A stretch of 50,297 nucleotides of DNA, taken from positions 1-50,297 of the forward strand of contig JAJFUB010000011.1 in assembly GCA_021372615.1 (NCBI GenBank), given 5' to 3'. This document shows, one piece after another, positions 40,042 through 47,773 of the stretch. The notes beneath the pieces were generated by a model that saw only the letters and a list, made by a program, of their open reading frames with translations, was not told the DNA's origin and ran no database searches. The position numbers and the translations under genes were made by a program. The DNA is from a bacterium (lineage in GTDB: Bacteria > Armatimonadota > Zipacnadia > Zipacnadales > UBA11051). The stretch's first letter is position 1. Each line of letters starts with the position of its first letter.

Positions 40042-40944
40042 TCAGACTTCTTCCCCAGGCGTGGTCAGCGTCGTCAGGAGCCGCTCCAGGTCATTCTGGT
40101 CGTAGTAGCGGATGTGTATGACGCCGCCACGCTTCGCGCCGGGACGGATGACCACTTTGGCGGCCAGCGCCGTCCGGAGACGCTGCTCGGCGGCAGCCAC
40201 ATGAGGATCGCGCGCCACATCGCGCTGGTCTGCAGAGTCTGCCTTAACCGCCGTCGCGGCAGGCCGCACTGCAGTCTCCTCCACAGGCGAGATCTTCTCA
40301 CGCACCAGGCGCTCGGTCTCCCGGACGCTGAGCCCCTCCTCGCGCACGACCTTCACGATCTCCTCGTAGCCTTCGTGCCCCACCAGCGGCAGTAGGGCCC
40401 GTCCGTGGCCCTCTGAGAGTGTGCCCGCGCGGATGTCCTCCTGCACCTCCTGTGGTAGCTCGAGGATCCGCATCGTGTTGGCCACAGCCGAACGGCTCTT
40501 GCCGATCTTCTTGGCCACGTCGTCCTGTGTGAGCCCGAAATCGGATACCAGCATGCGATAGCCACGGGCGGCATCAATGGCGTTCAGGTCGTCACGCTGC
40601 AGGTTCTCGATCATGGCGAGCTCGAGCGCCTGGGCATCGTCTGCGGTCTGCACCAGACAAGGGATCGTGTGCAGGCCGGCACGTCGGGCGGCGCGCCAGC
40701 GGCGCTCACCCGCCACCAGTTGGTATCCAGCGCCCACGGAGCGCACGATGACGGGCTGTAGCACCCCGTGCGTCTCAATGGAGAGCGTCAGTTCTTCGAG
40801 GGAACTGTCGTCTATTGCCTGGCGCGGTTGGAGCGGATTGGGCTCGATGTCGTCGAGGGCGACCTCAATCACGGCACGGCTCTGCGCCAGCGTATCCCCG
40901 GAGAGAAGATCACTTAGTCCCCTGCCGAGACCTTTCCTACGCAT
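40042..40944 (-). CDS. parB: Chromosome partitioning protein ParB
   Basis: A 300-residue ParB. RRKGLGRGLSDLL at the N-terminus is the ParA-stimulating motif. ALDDIEPNPLQPR and GERRWRAARRAGL form the ParB/Srx CTPase domain with its GERRxRA motif. IENLQRDDLN and GKSRSAVANTMRILELP give the helix-turn-helix that reads parS. The C-terminal dimerisation segment includes IHIRYYDQNDLERLL. It binds the parS site at 42397-42412 and spreads as a CTP clamp. Its start overlaps the end of parA by eight bases. Confidence 0.96.
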   Translation of the reverse strand: MRRKGLGRGLSDLLSGDTLAQSRAVIEVALDDIEPNPLQPRQAIDDSSLEELTLSIETHGVLQPVIVRSVGAGYQLVAGERRWRAARRAGLHTIPCLVQTADDAQALELAMIENLQRDDLNAIDAARGYRMLVSDFGLTQDDVAKKIGKSRSAVANTMRILELPQEVQEDIRAGTLSEGHGRALLPLVGHEGYEEIVKVVREEGLSVRETERLVREKISPVEETAVRPAATAVKADSADQRDVARDPHVAAAEQRLRTALAAKVVIRPGAKRGGVIHIRYYDQNDLERLLTTLTTPGEEV

Positions 40945-41716
40945 TGCCGAAGACCTCCTTGTAGAGCATCCAGTAGCGTTTGGCGCCGACGCTGTGTGGA
41001 TCGTAGAGAACCGCCGGCATACGATGGCCCGGGGCCTCGGCTAGCCGGATATTGCGGGGGATCACCGTCTCGTACACACGCCCGCGGAAGGTGCTGCGGA
41101 CGTCCTCCGCCACCTCCATCGAGAGGTTGGTGCGGGAGTCGTACATCGTGAGCACCATGCCGGCGATCTGGAGGGCGGGGTTGATCTGGGTCTGTACCAG
41201 GTTGATGACCTTCATGAGCTGCGAGAGGCCCTCAAGGGCATAGTACTCACACTGGATGGGGATCAGTGCCTTCTGTGCGGCGGCGAGGGCGTTCACCGTG
41301 AGGATGCCGAGAGAGGGAGCAGTGTCAATGATGATGATGTCATAGGAGGCGCGTACGGGCTCCAGGGCGTGCCTGAGGCGCGTGTCGCGAGCAATGGCGC
41401 TCGCGAGGGTCATGTCGGCTCCGGCGAGGTTGATCGTGGCCGGGACGACGTCCAGACCCTCCACACACGTCGCCACCGTGACATCCTTGAGGCTCGTGGG
41501 CTGTCCTCCGCCGATATCCGAAGTGAGGACATCGTAGAGACAGTGCTGGAGAGCACGCCGATCCACACCGAGTCCGCTGGTGGCGTTGCCCTGGGGGTCG
41601 GCATCAACTAGAAGGACGCGCTTGCCGTCGGTGGCCGCCCAGGCCGCGACGTTGACAGCCGTCGTGGTCTTGCCGACGCCACCCTTCTGGTTGATGATGG
41701 CGTAGATATCCTGCAT
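40937..41716 (-). CDS. parA: Chromosome partitioning ATPase ParA/Soj
   Basis: A 259-residue ParA. The deviant Walker A reads NQKGGVGKTTTAVNVA at residues 8-23, Walker A' is LLVDADPQGNATSGLG, and DIIIIDTAPSLGILTVNAL is the Walker B region. The length and motifs are those of chromosomal Soj proteins that segregate origins with ParB. I chose the ATG at 41716 because GGGGAGG lies upstream; the frame continues to 41773, overlapping rsmG. Gene order rsmG-parA-parB is the conserved near-origin arrangement, here about 15 kb from dnaA. Confidence 0.96.
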   Translation of the reverse strand: MQDIYAIINQKGGVGKTTTAVNVAAWAATDGKRVLLVDADPQGNATSGLGVDRRALQHCLYDVLTSDIGGGQPTSLKDVTVATCVEGLDVVPATINLAGADMTLASAIARDTRLRHALEPVRASYDIIIIDTAPSLGILTVNALAAAQKALIPIQCEYYALEGLSQLMKVINLVQTQINPALQIAGMVLTMYDSRTNLSMEVAEDVRSTFRGRVYETVIPRNIRLAEAPGHRMPAVLYDPHSVGAKRYWMLYKEVFGNA

Positions 41717-41765
41717 ACGGGGGCCTCCCCACGACGGCCTGGATCGCGGCGCCGAAGGCGCCGGG

Positions 41766-42446
41766 TCAGACACGCTGGTATAGGGTCAGCACCAGGGACG
41801 GTACGTCAGTACGGTCCGTCCGCAGTGCATTCAAACCGTCGGGGGTAGGACACGCGCCCGGTTGACGCCATAGCGCGACTGTGCCACCAGGTCTAGCCCA
41901 GTCGGCAGAGGAGGCTAGGGAGGGCTCGGCCGGGCCAAAGGCACGGATCAGAACCGTGCCGAATCGCCCCTGCATGGCCTCTGGCGGCCTGTGTAGGTCC
42001 ACAAGCAACGATGTGCAGTTGCTCAGACCATGGCGCCGAATGGCGATATCCAGGAATTGTACCACACGCTGTCGCCGGTCCGCAAGCACAACTTCGAGTT
42101 CTGGCCACATGCAGCCCAGTGAAAGGCCTACAGCGCCGCATCCAGCGCCGAAATCGAGCGCAGGAGAGCTCAGGTGGGGACGCAGTGAGGGCGACAGTAG
42201 TTGGATGGCGGGAGCGACCAGGTTCTGTGCCAGGGAGAGGGGGTCGGCGTACTTGGTGAGTCCTATGTGATGCGAAGCCGGTGCCAGCCAGGACAAGAGC
42301 GAGGTGAGCGCGCCGAGGCGATCAGGAGCAACGCACAGCGCCAGGCGCTGCCGTAGGTCCGTCAGATAGCGGGCCAGACCGACCTGTTCGGTGGACTGTT
42401 TCACGTGAAACACCGGCAGGGGAGGGTGCGCAGATGCCCACAGCAT
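41766..42446 (-). CDS. rsmG: 16S rRNA (G527-N7) methyltransferase RsmG, divergent
   Basis: About 226 residues. VFHVKQSTEQVGLARYL at the N-terminus and LTKYADPLSLAQNLVAP match the RsmG start and its HxxDS-like region. LDFGAGCGAVGLSLGCMWPELEVVLADRRQRVVQFL is the S-adenosylmethionine site, where the usual GxGxGFPG is altered. The GG turn in DWARPGGTVALWRQPG replaces the common KG ending. RsmG methylates G527 of 16S rRNA. Position next to parA supports the call despite divergence. The start is uncertain: ATG at 42446, TTG at 42470 or GTG at 42413. The parS site lies in the 5' end of the coding region. Confidence 0.8.
   Translation of the reverse strand: MLWASAHPPLPVFHVKQSTEQVGLARYLTDLRQRLALCVAPDRLGALTSLLSWLAPASHHIGLTKYADPLSLAQNLVAPAIQLLSPSLRPHLSSPALDFGAGCGAVGLSLGCMWPELEVVLADRRQRVVQFLDIAIRRHGLSNCTSLLVDLHRPPEAMQGRFGTVLIRAFGPAEPSLASSADWARPGGTVALWRQPGACPTPDGLNALRTDRTDVPSLVLTLYQRV
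42397..42412. promoter_or_regulatory. parS: parS centromere site
   Basis: TGTTTCACGTGAAACA is a perfect 16-bp match to the bacterial parS consensus. It lies within the first codons of rsmG and encodes part of FHVKQ. It is the only copy in this window. ParB encoded at 40042-40944 should bind it. Confidence 0.95.
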
Positions 42447-42478
42447 AGCGCTCAGATGGCGCGAATGCAAGGAGTTCT

Positions 42479-43483
42479 TCAGTTCTGGGCAGATGAGGGG
42501 GGAATCATCGGGCTGACCGTGCGGAGGATCTGGTCGGCCGAGGTATTCGTGGGGTCATCCACAACGGCAGCCTGCGCCTCGCTCTGGGCTACTTGCAGCC
42601 AGGCCATAGCATTCTCGAGTGCGTCAGCCTGCATCGCGGCGGCGGCGCGGATATACGCCGTCAGGGCGAGACTGGCGTGCGCAAACGCCCGCAGGCGAGC
42701 CGGGGTGCGGATGCGCTGGTCCATGAGTTGCTTCCCGGGGGGCAGCCTCCGGCCGATCTCAATGGTCTTGCGGAACCACTCGTCGGCGAGGTCCAGTTCG
42801 CGCGTCTGACCGTTCTCTGCACGCGTCACCAGGTCCTGGATTGACTGCATGAGGGCCGGGTCGCCAATGCTCAGGTAGGTCGTACCCATCGAGAAGGCGG
42901 CCAGACCCATATCCGGGTCGAGTTCTAGCGCCTTCTGGTAGTGCTGGCGCGCGTCATCGAAGCTCGCATGGAGCTGGGCCTGCAGACCGAGCCGATATTC
43001 GCGCTTGGCGCGCTGCGCCGGTTGCATGTAGATGGCGATGGGTATCGCCGCGGCAAGCGCCAGCAGCAACACCGACCCGATCAGACCACCGACGAAGCAA
43101 CCTCGGTGAGAACGGGCGGGTGGAAGCTCCTCTTCGAGCGGCTCAGGAGCGTGTGAGGGCATACCGGGAGCGGTGGACGGCAATGGAGCTGTCCCGAGGC
43201 GCGCGCAGCGCGGGCAATGCGTCTCCAAGGGACGCAATGCATAGCCGCATCGCGGGCAGACGCCCGAGGAGAGCATGGGCAGATCTCCCGCGGAGTTGTC
43301 GTCCGATGGTGGTGCGTTCTGCGGCTTGTCCGCTTTGGCAGGCGGGATGCCTGCAGATGGAGGAGGGGACAGCGGGCCACTTGGCTCGAACTCAATCTCC
43401 AGCACACTGTCGGAGGACGCCGGCCGCTCTCCGCCGTCGTCATCAAAGCTGATGTCCAGCACATCGTCGTGGTCGTCTCTCAT
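42479..43483 (-). CDS. Membrane-anchored zinc-ribbon/TPR protein of the ubiquitin-like operon
   Basis: A 334-residue protein. The acidic N-terminus holds two similar motifs, DDVLDISFDDD (residues 5-15) and DSVLEIEFEPS (25-35). A zinc ribbon follows (CPRCGYALRPLETHCPRC, about 76-93). One transmembrane helix (FVGGLIGSVLLLALAAAIPIAI, about 130-151) separates it from TPR-like helices (REYRLGLQAQLHASFDDARQ, HYQKALELDPDMGLAAFSMG). By the one-helix topology the zinc ribbon is probably cytoplasmic and the TPR part external. It is the last gene of the operon, 50 bases after the second JAMM gene, and may be a scaffold or substrate-recruiting factor; an E3-like role is only a guess. Start ATG at 43483 has a weak ribosome-binding site, and a possible internal promoter lies at 43507-43535. 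Confidence 0.7.
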   Translation of the reverse strand: MRDDHDDVLDISFDDDGGERPASSDSVLEIEFEPSGPLSPPPSAGIPPAKADKPQNAPPSDDNSAGDLPMLSSGVCPRCGYALRPLETHCPRCARLGTAPLPSTAPGMPSHAPEPLEEELPPARSHRGCFVGGLIGSVLLLALAAAIPIAIYMQPAQRAKREYRLGLQAQLHASFDDARQHYQKALELDPDMGLAAFSMGTTYLSIGDPALMQSIQDLVTRAENGQTRELDLADEWFRKTIEIGRRLPPGKQLMDQRIRTPARLRAFAHASLALTAYIRAAAAMQADALENAMAWLQVAQSEAQAAVVDDPTNTSADQILRTVSPMIPPSSAQN

Positions 43484-43506
43484 CGCAGGACCATAGGAGG
43501 CATCTT

Positions 43507-43535
43507 TGTATATGTTTAACGTTTTATCTTGTACT
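43507..43535 (-). promoter_or_regulatory. Possible internal promoter before the zinc-ribbon/TPR gene
   Basis: On the minus strand a conspicuously AT-rich stretch contains AGTACA, 17 bases and TATACA (43507-43512), ending 23 bases before the start codon at 43483. The -35 match is weak (3 of 6). Confidence 0.35.
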
Positions 43536-44211
43536 AACGACGGAACCAGGACAGCAGACCCTTCCTTGGATCGCGCCGTTCAGGTGCGTACTTCATGTCG
43601 GCAAGGAGCACAGTCAGTTCCTCCGCCCGCTCCGCATCATCGTATAGCAGGCAACCCGGCAGGCGCTCGAGCGTGCCCTCGCGCCAGGCGAAGACTGCGA
43701 GCAGTTGCTGGACAGGATCCAATACAAGCGCAACATGACGCGGGTGGGAGAAGAAGTTCTCGTGGATGAACCGGTCGTGGGCGGACAGGAAGGGCCCAAA
43801 CCCGGGGTGGGTGTGGTACCACCCCACGATGCAGAGGCCGTCGTCGCGCTTGTCGAGGGCGGCATGGATGCGGTCCCAGGCATCGTGGGTGAAGGTCACA
43901 TGGGTCAGGCTGGACTCGTTGCTGTCGGCGATGACGATGTCCGCCACCCGCGTCATGGGTCCGCGGGGCGTCTGGACGAAGTCGCCCAGCAGAACGCCGG
44001 CCACCTCACGGTCGGTACAGTCACTGCCGTGCCCGATCATGTCATAGAGCGTATCGGCCGCAAAGGCGGCGAGCGGCGAGGGCGGGGACTCCCCCAGCAG
44101 CGCCACGCGGACGCTCTCATCATGCCAGGGATCCCAGTCGCGCAACGTCTCCTGGTCGCTGGAGAGCTCCAGCATCAGATCGTCGTCGCCGGGAGGATCC
44201 GTGGCGTTCAC
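43534..44211 (-). CDS. JAMM/MPN metalloprotease (JAB domain), soluble
   Basis: A 225-residue JAB/MPN protein. The complete JAMM site is present: Glu69 in REVAGVLLGD, His133 and His135 in YHTHPGFGPFLSAHD, Ser143 and Asp146. Such zinc proteases cleave isopeptide bonds in ubiquitin-like systems, or process the modifier precursor. No membrane segment is seen. The N-terminus carries DDDLMLELSSDQ, similar to motifs in other products of this operon. It starts with GTG overlapping the TGA of the previous JAMM gene, so the two are translationally coupled. A paralogue with a membrane anchor is encoded just upstream. Confidence 0.88.
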   Translation of the reverse strand: MNATDPPGDDDLMLELSSDQETLRDWDPWHDESVRVALLGESPPSPLAAFAADTLYDMIGHGSDCTDREVAGVLLGDFVQTPRGPMTRVADIVIADSNESSLTHVTFTHDAWDRIHAALDKRDDGLCIVGWYHTHPGFGPFLSAHDRFIHENFFSHPRHVALVLDPVQQLLAVFAWREGTLERLPGCLLYDDAERAEELTVLLADMKYAPERRDPRKGLLSWFRR

Positions 44212-45146
44212 GGTGACGGCGCTCCCGGGGTAGTTGGTGGGGGCTCTGACGCCGCCGGCGGGGGAGAAGGCCCGGACGGCCCCGACTGTGGAGCCGCCTC
44301 CGGAGCAGGCGAAGGAGAGGAGGCCTCATGCCCCTGCTCGGCCTGTGACAGGTCGAGGACGCGGTCGCGGATGGCGGTCAACTCATGCGACATCCCGCTG
44401 ACCTGCTCGTTGAGGCCAGCAACCTGTCCCTTGAGCACCCGCACGTCGTTGTAGGTGGCGAGGGACACGCCGATCAGAAGCGCCAGCAGGAGACCGATGA
44501 GGCCCAGGGCCCAGGTGATGCCGCGGGTCGGCACGTCTGGCGCCGGCGCAGGGATGATGATCGGTGCCGGCTGGGGCGCGGGCGCAGCCGAGGCGCTCTG
44601 CGGCGCGCCCGCTGCGGCCCACTGGACGGCCACGGTATGCACGTCAGGCTCCTGCGACAGCTCCTGGCCGTGCCAGGTGAAGCAGCCCCAGGACTTGGCG
44701 AGTGGATCGGCCACGACCGCCACCTGCCAGGGGGTGTTGAAGAAGTTCTGGTGGATGAACAGGTCATGCCCCGAGAGGAACAGCCCGAACCCGGGATGAC
44801 TGTGGTACCAGCCTACGATCTTCAGGTCGGGGTACTCGTTGTCCTTGACGGCGTTGATCTCATTCCAGGTCTCGTGGGTGAAGGTGACACTACCGCGAGA
44901 GTGCGCCATGGCGTGACCACGGATAGCGGCCTCGACCAGCACGACTGGCCGCGGGCCATCTATCACCGAGCCCACGAGGATGCCGCCGATCTCATGCTCC
45001 GGCTCCTCGGCGGCGTGGCTGTTCACATCAGCCAGGGCTGTCTCGAGCACGAAGACGGCCGGTCCGGTGCTAGACTGCTGCACATCTTTGTCAGAGTCTT
45101 GAGCCTCAAGTTGTACATCCGTATCCAGGACGTCGGGATCGTCCAT
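44208..45146 (-). CDS. JAMM/MPN metalloprotease with membrane anchor
   Basis: A 312-residue protein. The JAMM site is complete: Glu52 in HEIGGILVGS, His115 and His117 in YHSHPGFGLFLSGHD, Ser125 and Asp128. A proline/alanine-rich linker is followed by a transmembrane helix (TWALGLIGLLLALLIGVSLA, about 208-228). A short coiled coil comes next (VRVLKGQVAGLNEQVSGMSH and on) and then a Pro-rich tail. The N-terminus has DPDVLDTDVQLEAQDSD, an acidic/hydrophobic motif shared with neighbours. It probably removes the ubiquitin-like modifier at the membrane surface. Its ATG overlaps the TGA of the E1-like gene (TGATG). Confidence 0.88.
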   Translation of the reverse strand: MDDPDVLDTDVQLEAQDSDKDVQQSSTGPAVFVLETALADVNSHAAEEPEHEIGGILVGSVIDGPRPVVLVEAAIRGHAMAHSRGSVTFTHETWNEINAVKDNEYPDLKIVGWYHSHPGFGLFLSGHDLFIHQNFFNTPWQVAVVADPLAKSWGCFTWHGQELSQEPDVHTVAVQWAAAGAPQSASAAPAPQPAPIIIPAPAPDVPTRGITWALGLIGLLLALLIGVSLATYNDVRVLKGQVAGLNEQVSGMSHELTAIRDRVLDLSQAEQGHEASSPSPAPEAAPQSGPSGPSPPPAASEPPPTTPGAPSP

Positions 45147-46339
45147 CAGGCAATGCTCCCCAGCGCCAGCTCACGGTCGGCGCGCAGCAAGTAGTACTTC
45201 ATGGTCATTCCCTCGCGGCCGGTGATGATGTCGTAAGGTGGCAAGCCCAGCTCAGCAAGGGTGCGGTCGAGGTAGTCCTCACTGCCGTCCAGCTTGTGCG
45301 TCAGTAGCGGGTCGCAGACTTCGCCGCAGTCCGGGCACGTCGCCTCGGCAATGGTGACCTTGCCCAACGAGCGGAAGAAGTCGCGGGTATGGTCACACTT
45401 GGGGCAGTGCAGCCGGGTGCACAGCTCGCGCTCGAACTCGACCTGGGCGTGCGGCCCCACCTCGGCACGGACGAGGTCGAGCATCTGACGGCCAGTCACG
45501 TCGCCGACCCCGTAGTCAGTGTCGACGACATCGTACATCTGTTCGTGTGCGGGGCAGTCGTCGCGGCGCTGATAGGTGATGAGGTATGAATCGTGGGTCA
45601 GACCGTTGAAGAAGAAACCGCGCCCGGCGAGGTCAGGCAGGTTGCGGTCGGCGTGGAGGAGCTTGATGCCCTCTTGCACCTGGATGCCGCCGATGATCGA
45701 GGCAATCGTGGGAGTCGTGGGCACCTTGCCCTGCAGCACATCATCGCGCGAGAGCAGAGCGCAGGAGCGCCGCTGGCTGAGCAGCTTGTAGTCCAACTCG
45801 GACATGGTGCACTCGTAGCACGGAGCCTCCTCGCCGGGGACGAACACCCGGGCGACCCCCTGCATCAGCTCAATCGCCCCGTCAATCCACGGGCGTCCGA
45901 GCTTCCAGCAGTTCGCGTTGATGGCGACGCGCGCTTCGCGGTTGTCCAGCGCGCCGAAGACCAGGTCCATCTCGCGGAAGGCGCCGAGGCCGAGGTCGTA
46001 GTTGATATCGCCCACCAGCGCTTGGGCGCGGACATCGGGGTTGACTTCCATGACGCGCTCGGCGGCGACCTCGGCCTTGTGGCGGCCGCGGTCACCGGCG
46101 CGGAAGAGGATGGCGCGGGTGAGGTTCGTGTCCTCGATGGTGTCGAGATCGGCGATGAGGATACGGCCGACGCCGAGGAGGGCGAGGTTCTTAAGGATCT
46201 CGTTGCCGAGGGCTCCGGCCCCGACGACCAACACACGCGCCTGGCGCAGGCGCTCCTGATCCCACCACGGGATCAGCCGCAGCCGATCATAGCGGTCTTC
46301 AGCCAGCTCGACCTGCAGTTCGTCCTGTTGCTCGGGCAC
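45146..46339 (-). CDS. E1-like ubiquitin-activating (ThiF/UBA) enzyme
   Basis: A 397-residue E1/ThiF-fold adenylyltransferase. VVGAGALGNEILKNL (residues 38-52) binds ATP, ADLDTIEDTNLTR (63-75) has the metal and arginine residues for adenylation, and Cys193 in RSCALLSRDD occupies the position of the thioester or persulfide Cys. PTTPTIASIIGGIQVQEGIKLL is the usual C-terminal helix. Beyond it are two extra CxxC pairs, CPKC (312-315) and CPDC (335-338), plus CYEC at 174-177. The ending LAELGLPPYDIITGREG resembles E1-like C-terminal domains. It should adenylate the Gly terminus of the modifier encoded just upstream and pass it to the E2-like protein. GTG at 46339 has GAGGAG seven bases upstream. 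The N-terminus carries DELQVELAED. Confidence 0.9.
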   Translation of the reverse strand: MPEQQDELQVELAEDRYDRLRLIPWWDQERLRQARVLVVGAGALGNEILKNLALLGVGRILIADLDTIEDTNLTRAILFRAGDRGRHKAEVAAERVMEVNPDVRAQALVGDINYDLGLGAFREMDLVFGALDNREARVAINANCWKLGRPWIDGAIELMQGVARVFVPGEEAPCYECTMSELDYKLLSQRRSCALLSRDDVLQGKVPTTPTIASIIGGIQVQEGIKLLHADRNLPDLAGRGFFFNGLTHDSYLITYQRRDDCPAHEQMYDVVDTDYGVGDVTGRQMLDLVRAEVGPHAQVEFERELCTRLHCPKCDHTRDFFRSLGKVTIAEATCPDCGEVCDPLLTHKLDGSEDYLDRTLAELGLPPYDIITGREGMTMKYYLLRADRELALGSIA

Positions 46340-46377
46340 AGGCGGTCTCCTCGGGGAGGGATGGCAGCGGCGGGCTG

Positions 46378-46647
46378 TCAGCCGGCAGTGATCTCCGGCT
46401 GCAGGCGGAGGACGTCGCCATCCTTCACTTCGGCTTCGGCCAGCGTCTGCTCGTCGGTGAGCTGCTTGCCGGAGGCCTTGTGGTGGAACTTGTAGCTGAG
46501 CGGCTGACCGTCGGGGCCCGTCACGGGCAGGGCCATCATCTGCACGAGCTTGGCGATGATCCGGCGCACCGGCGCATCGTCAGGCAGCGAGGCCTTCTGC
46601 TCCTTGCTGCCGGTGGTGTCCATGATGACCACATTCACCTTACCCAT
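46378..46647 (-). CDS. Ubiquitin-like modifier protein
   Basis: An 89-residue beta-grasp protein. VNVVIMDTTGSKEQKASLPD gives the first beta hairpin, VRRIIAKLVQMMALP the helix, SYKFHHKASGKQLTDEQTLA the middle strands, and EVKDGDVLRLQPEITAG the last strand with a single Gly at the C-terminus (Ala88-Gly89). The fold resembles YukD/EsaB and ubiquitin. A free terminal Gly suits direct E1 activation without trimming. The ATG at 46647 has GGGAGG six bases upstream; the frame continues to 46698. Genes for the E1 and for the protease and E2 flank it on both sides, which supports the role of transferable modifier. Confidence 0.85.
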   Translation of the reverse strand: MGKVNVVIMDTTGSKEQKASLPDDAPVRRIIAKLVQMMALPVTGPDGQPLSYKFHHKASGKQLTDEQTLAEAEVKDGDVLRLQPEITAG

Positions 46648-46711
46648 GTCTGCCTCCCTGTGTAGACCTGTATAGGCTTTCTCGCTAATCTGTGACAAAT
46701 GTGTACCGTAC

Positions 46712-47746
46712 TCAGCGCAACTCTATGTCAATGTCGCTAAGGTCATCCTGCGGTCTCGGCTGCGGCTGGGGGACGGGCGCGGGCGCTGCAGAAGGCGCAG
46801 ACGGGACCGGAGCGGCGCCCCAACCGGGAGCCGAGTATGGCGGCGGTGCCATGTAGGCGACCGGGGCGACGACCCCACGTGCTACCGACTTAGCGACCAC
46901 AAGCGAGGTGATCAGCGCAACCAGAAAGGCTACCACGGCTGCCGCCACCAACCACATCCATGGCTGCAGCGTGAACGAGGGTGCGGGTGGCGAGGCAGCC
47001 GGGGGAGCCCCGGGCGCGCCGGCCTCGGGTACCGCCGCTGCTGGCGGAGGCGTCGCGCCCTCGGCAGGTGCTTCGGCCGCCGCCGGCGCATCGAGTGTCG
47101 AATAAGTTAGCTTTGCCTCATCTAGAAAGGCCATCGCATCATCACTAGGGATGGCGAAGCCCATGTTCTCGGCCTTCTTGGCGACCAGCGTCGCCACCCC
47201 GACGACCTGCCCCTGATCGTTGATGATCGGGCCCCCGGAATTGCCCTGGTTGAGCGCCGCGTCTATCTGGACGAACTTCTGGCCGTCAATGTCGCGGCTG
47301 GCCGAGGAGACGATGCCCTTGGTCAGCGTGTCGGACAGGCCGAAGGGCGCGCCGATGGCCGCGACTTCCGTTCCCTGCTTGAGCTTGGCGGAGGAGGCGA
47401 AGATCACGTTTGGCAGATGCGGGCGGTCCACGCGCAGCACGACCAGGTCGCGCGTCTCGGAGGCCTTCACCAGCTCGGCCGGCAGCTCGTCCCCGTTGGC
47501 GAGCTTGACCGTGGCCTTGGTGGCCTTATCCAGCACGTGCTTGTTGGTGAGCACATAGCCCTCGCCGTTGACGATGAAGCCGGTGCCCATGCGCTTCTCC
47601 AGCATCACGGTGACGACAGCATCGCGGATCTTGTCGGCGGCCTGCGCGAAGTCCGCGTGGGCCAGGGGGCAGGCGCACAGCAGCGTCAACAGCACCACCA
47701 CCGGCAGCAGCGGGCGCGCGCCTGGGGACCATCGGCGTCCGGACAT
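46712..47746 (-). CDS. Membrane-anchored HtrA/trypsin-like serine protease
   Basis: A 344-residue protein. Residues 1-31 are a signal peptide. The trypsin-like domain has the triad His70 (LTNKHVL), Asp100 (TRDLVVL) and Ser170 (LNQGNSGGP), as in HtrA/DegP, but no PDZ domain follows. A Pro/Ala-rich linker leads to a transmembrane helix (LVAAAVVAFLVALITSLVVA, about 251-270). A second Pro-rich segment comes next and the C-terminus is DDLSDIDIELR, which would be cytoplasmic. The protease therefore faces outside while its tail could contact the cytoplasmic modifier machinery. The ATG at 47746 has GAGGG upstream. It lies 27 bases after the E2-like gene and 64 before the modifier gene in the same operon. 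Confidence 0.85.
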   Translation of the reverse strand: MSGRRWSPGARPLLPVVVLLTLLCACPLAHADFAQAADKIRDAVVTVMLEKRMGTGFIVNGEGYVLTNKHVLDKATKATVKLANGDELPAELVKASETRDLVVLRVDRPHLPNVIFASSAKLKQGTEVAAIGAPFGLSDTLTKGIVSSASRDIDGQKFVQIDAALNQGNSGGPIINDQGQVVGVATLVAKKAENMGFAIPSDDAMAFLDEAKLTYSTLDAPAAAEAPAEGATPPPAAAVPEAGAPGAPPAASPPAPSFTLQPWMWLVAAAVVAFLVALITSLVVAKSVARGVVAPVAYMAPPPYSAPGWGAAPVPSAPSAAPAPVPQPQPRPQDDLSDIDIELR

Positions 47747-47773
47747 GAGCCATCCCTCGCTTCCTGGAGCACG

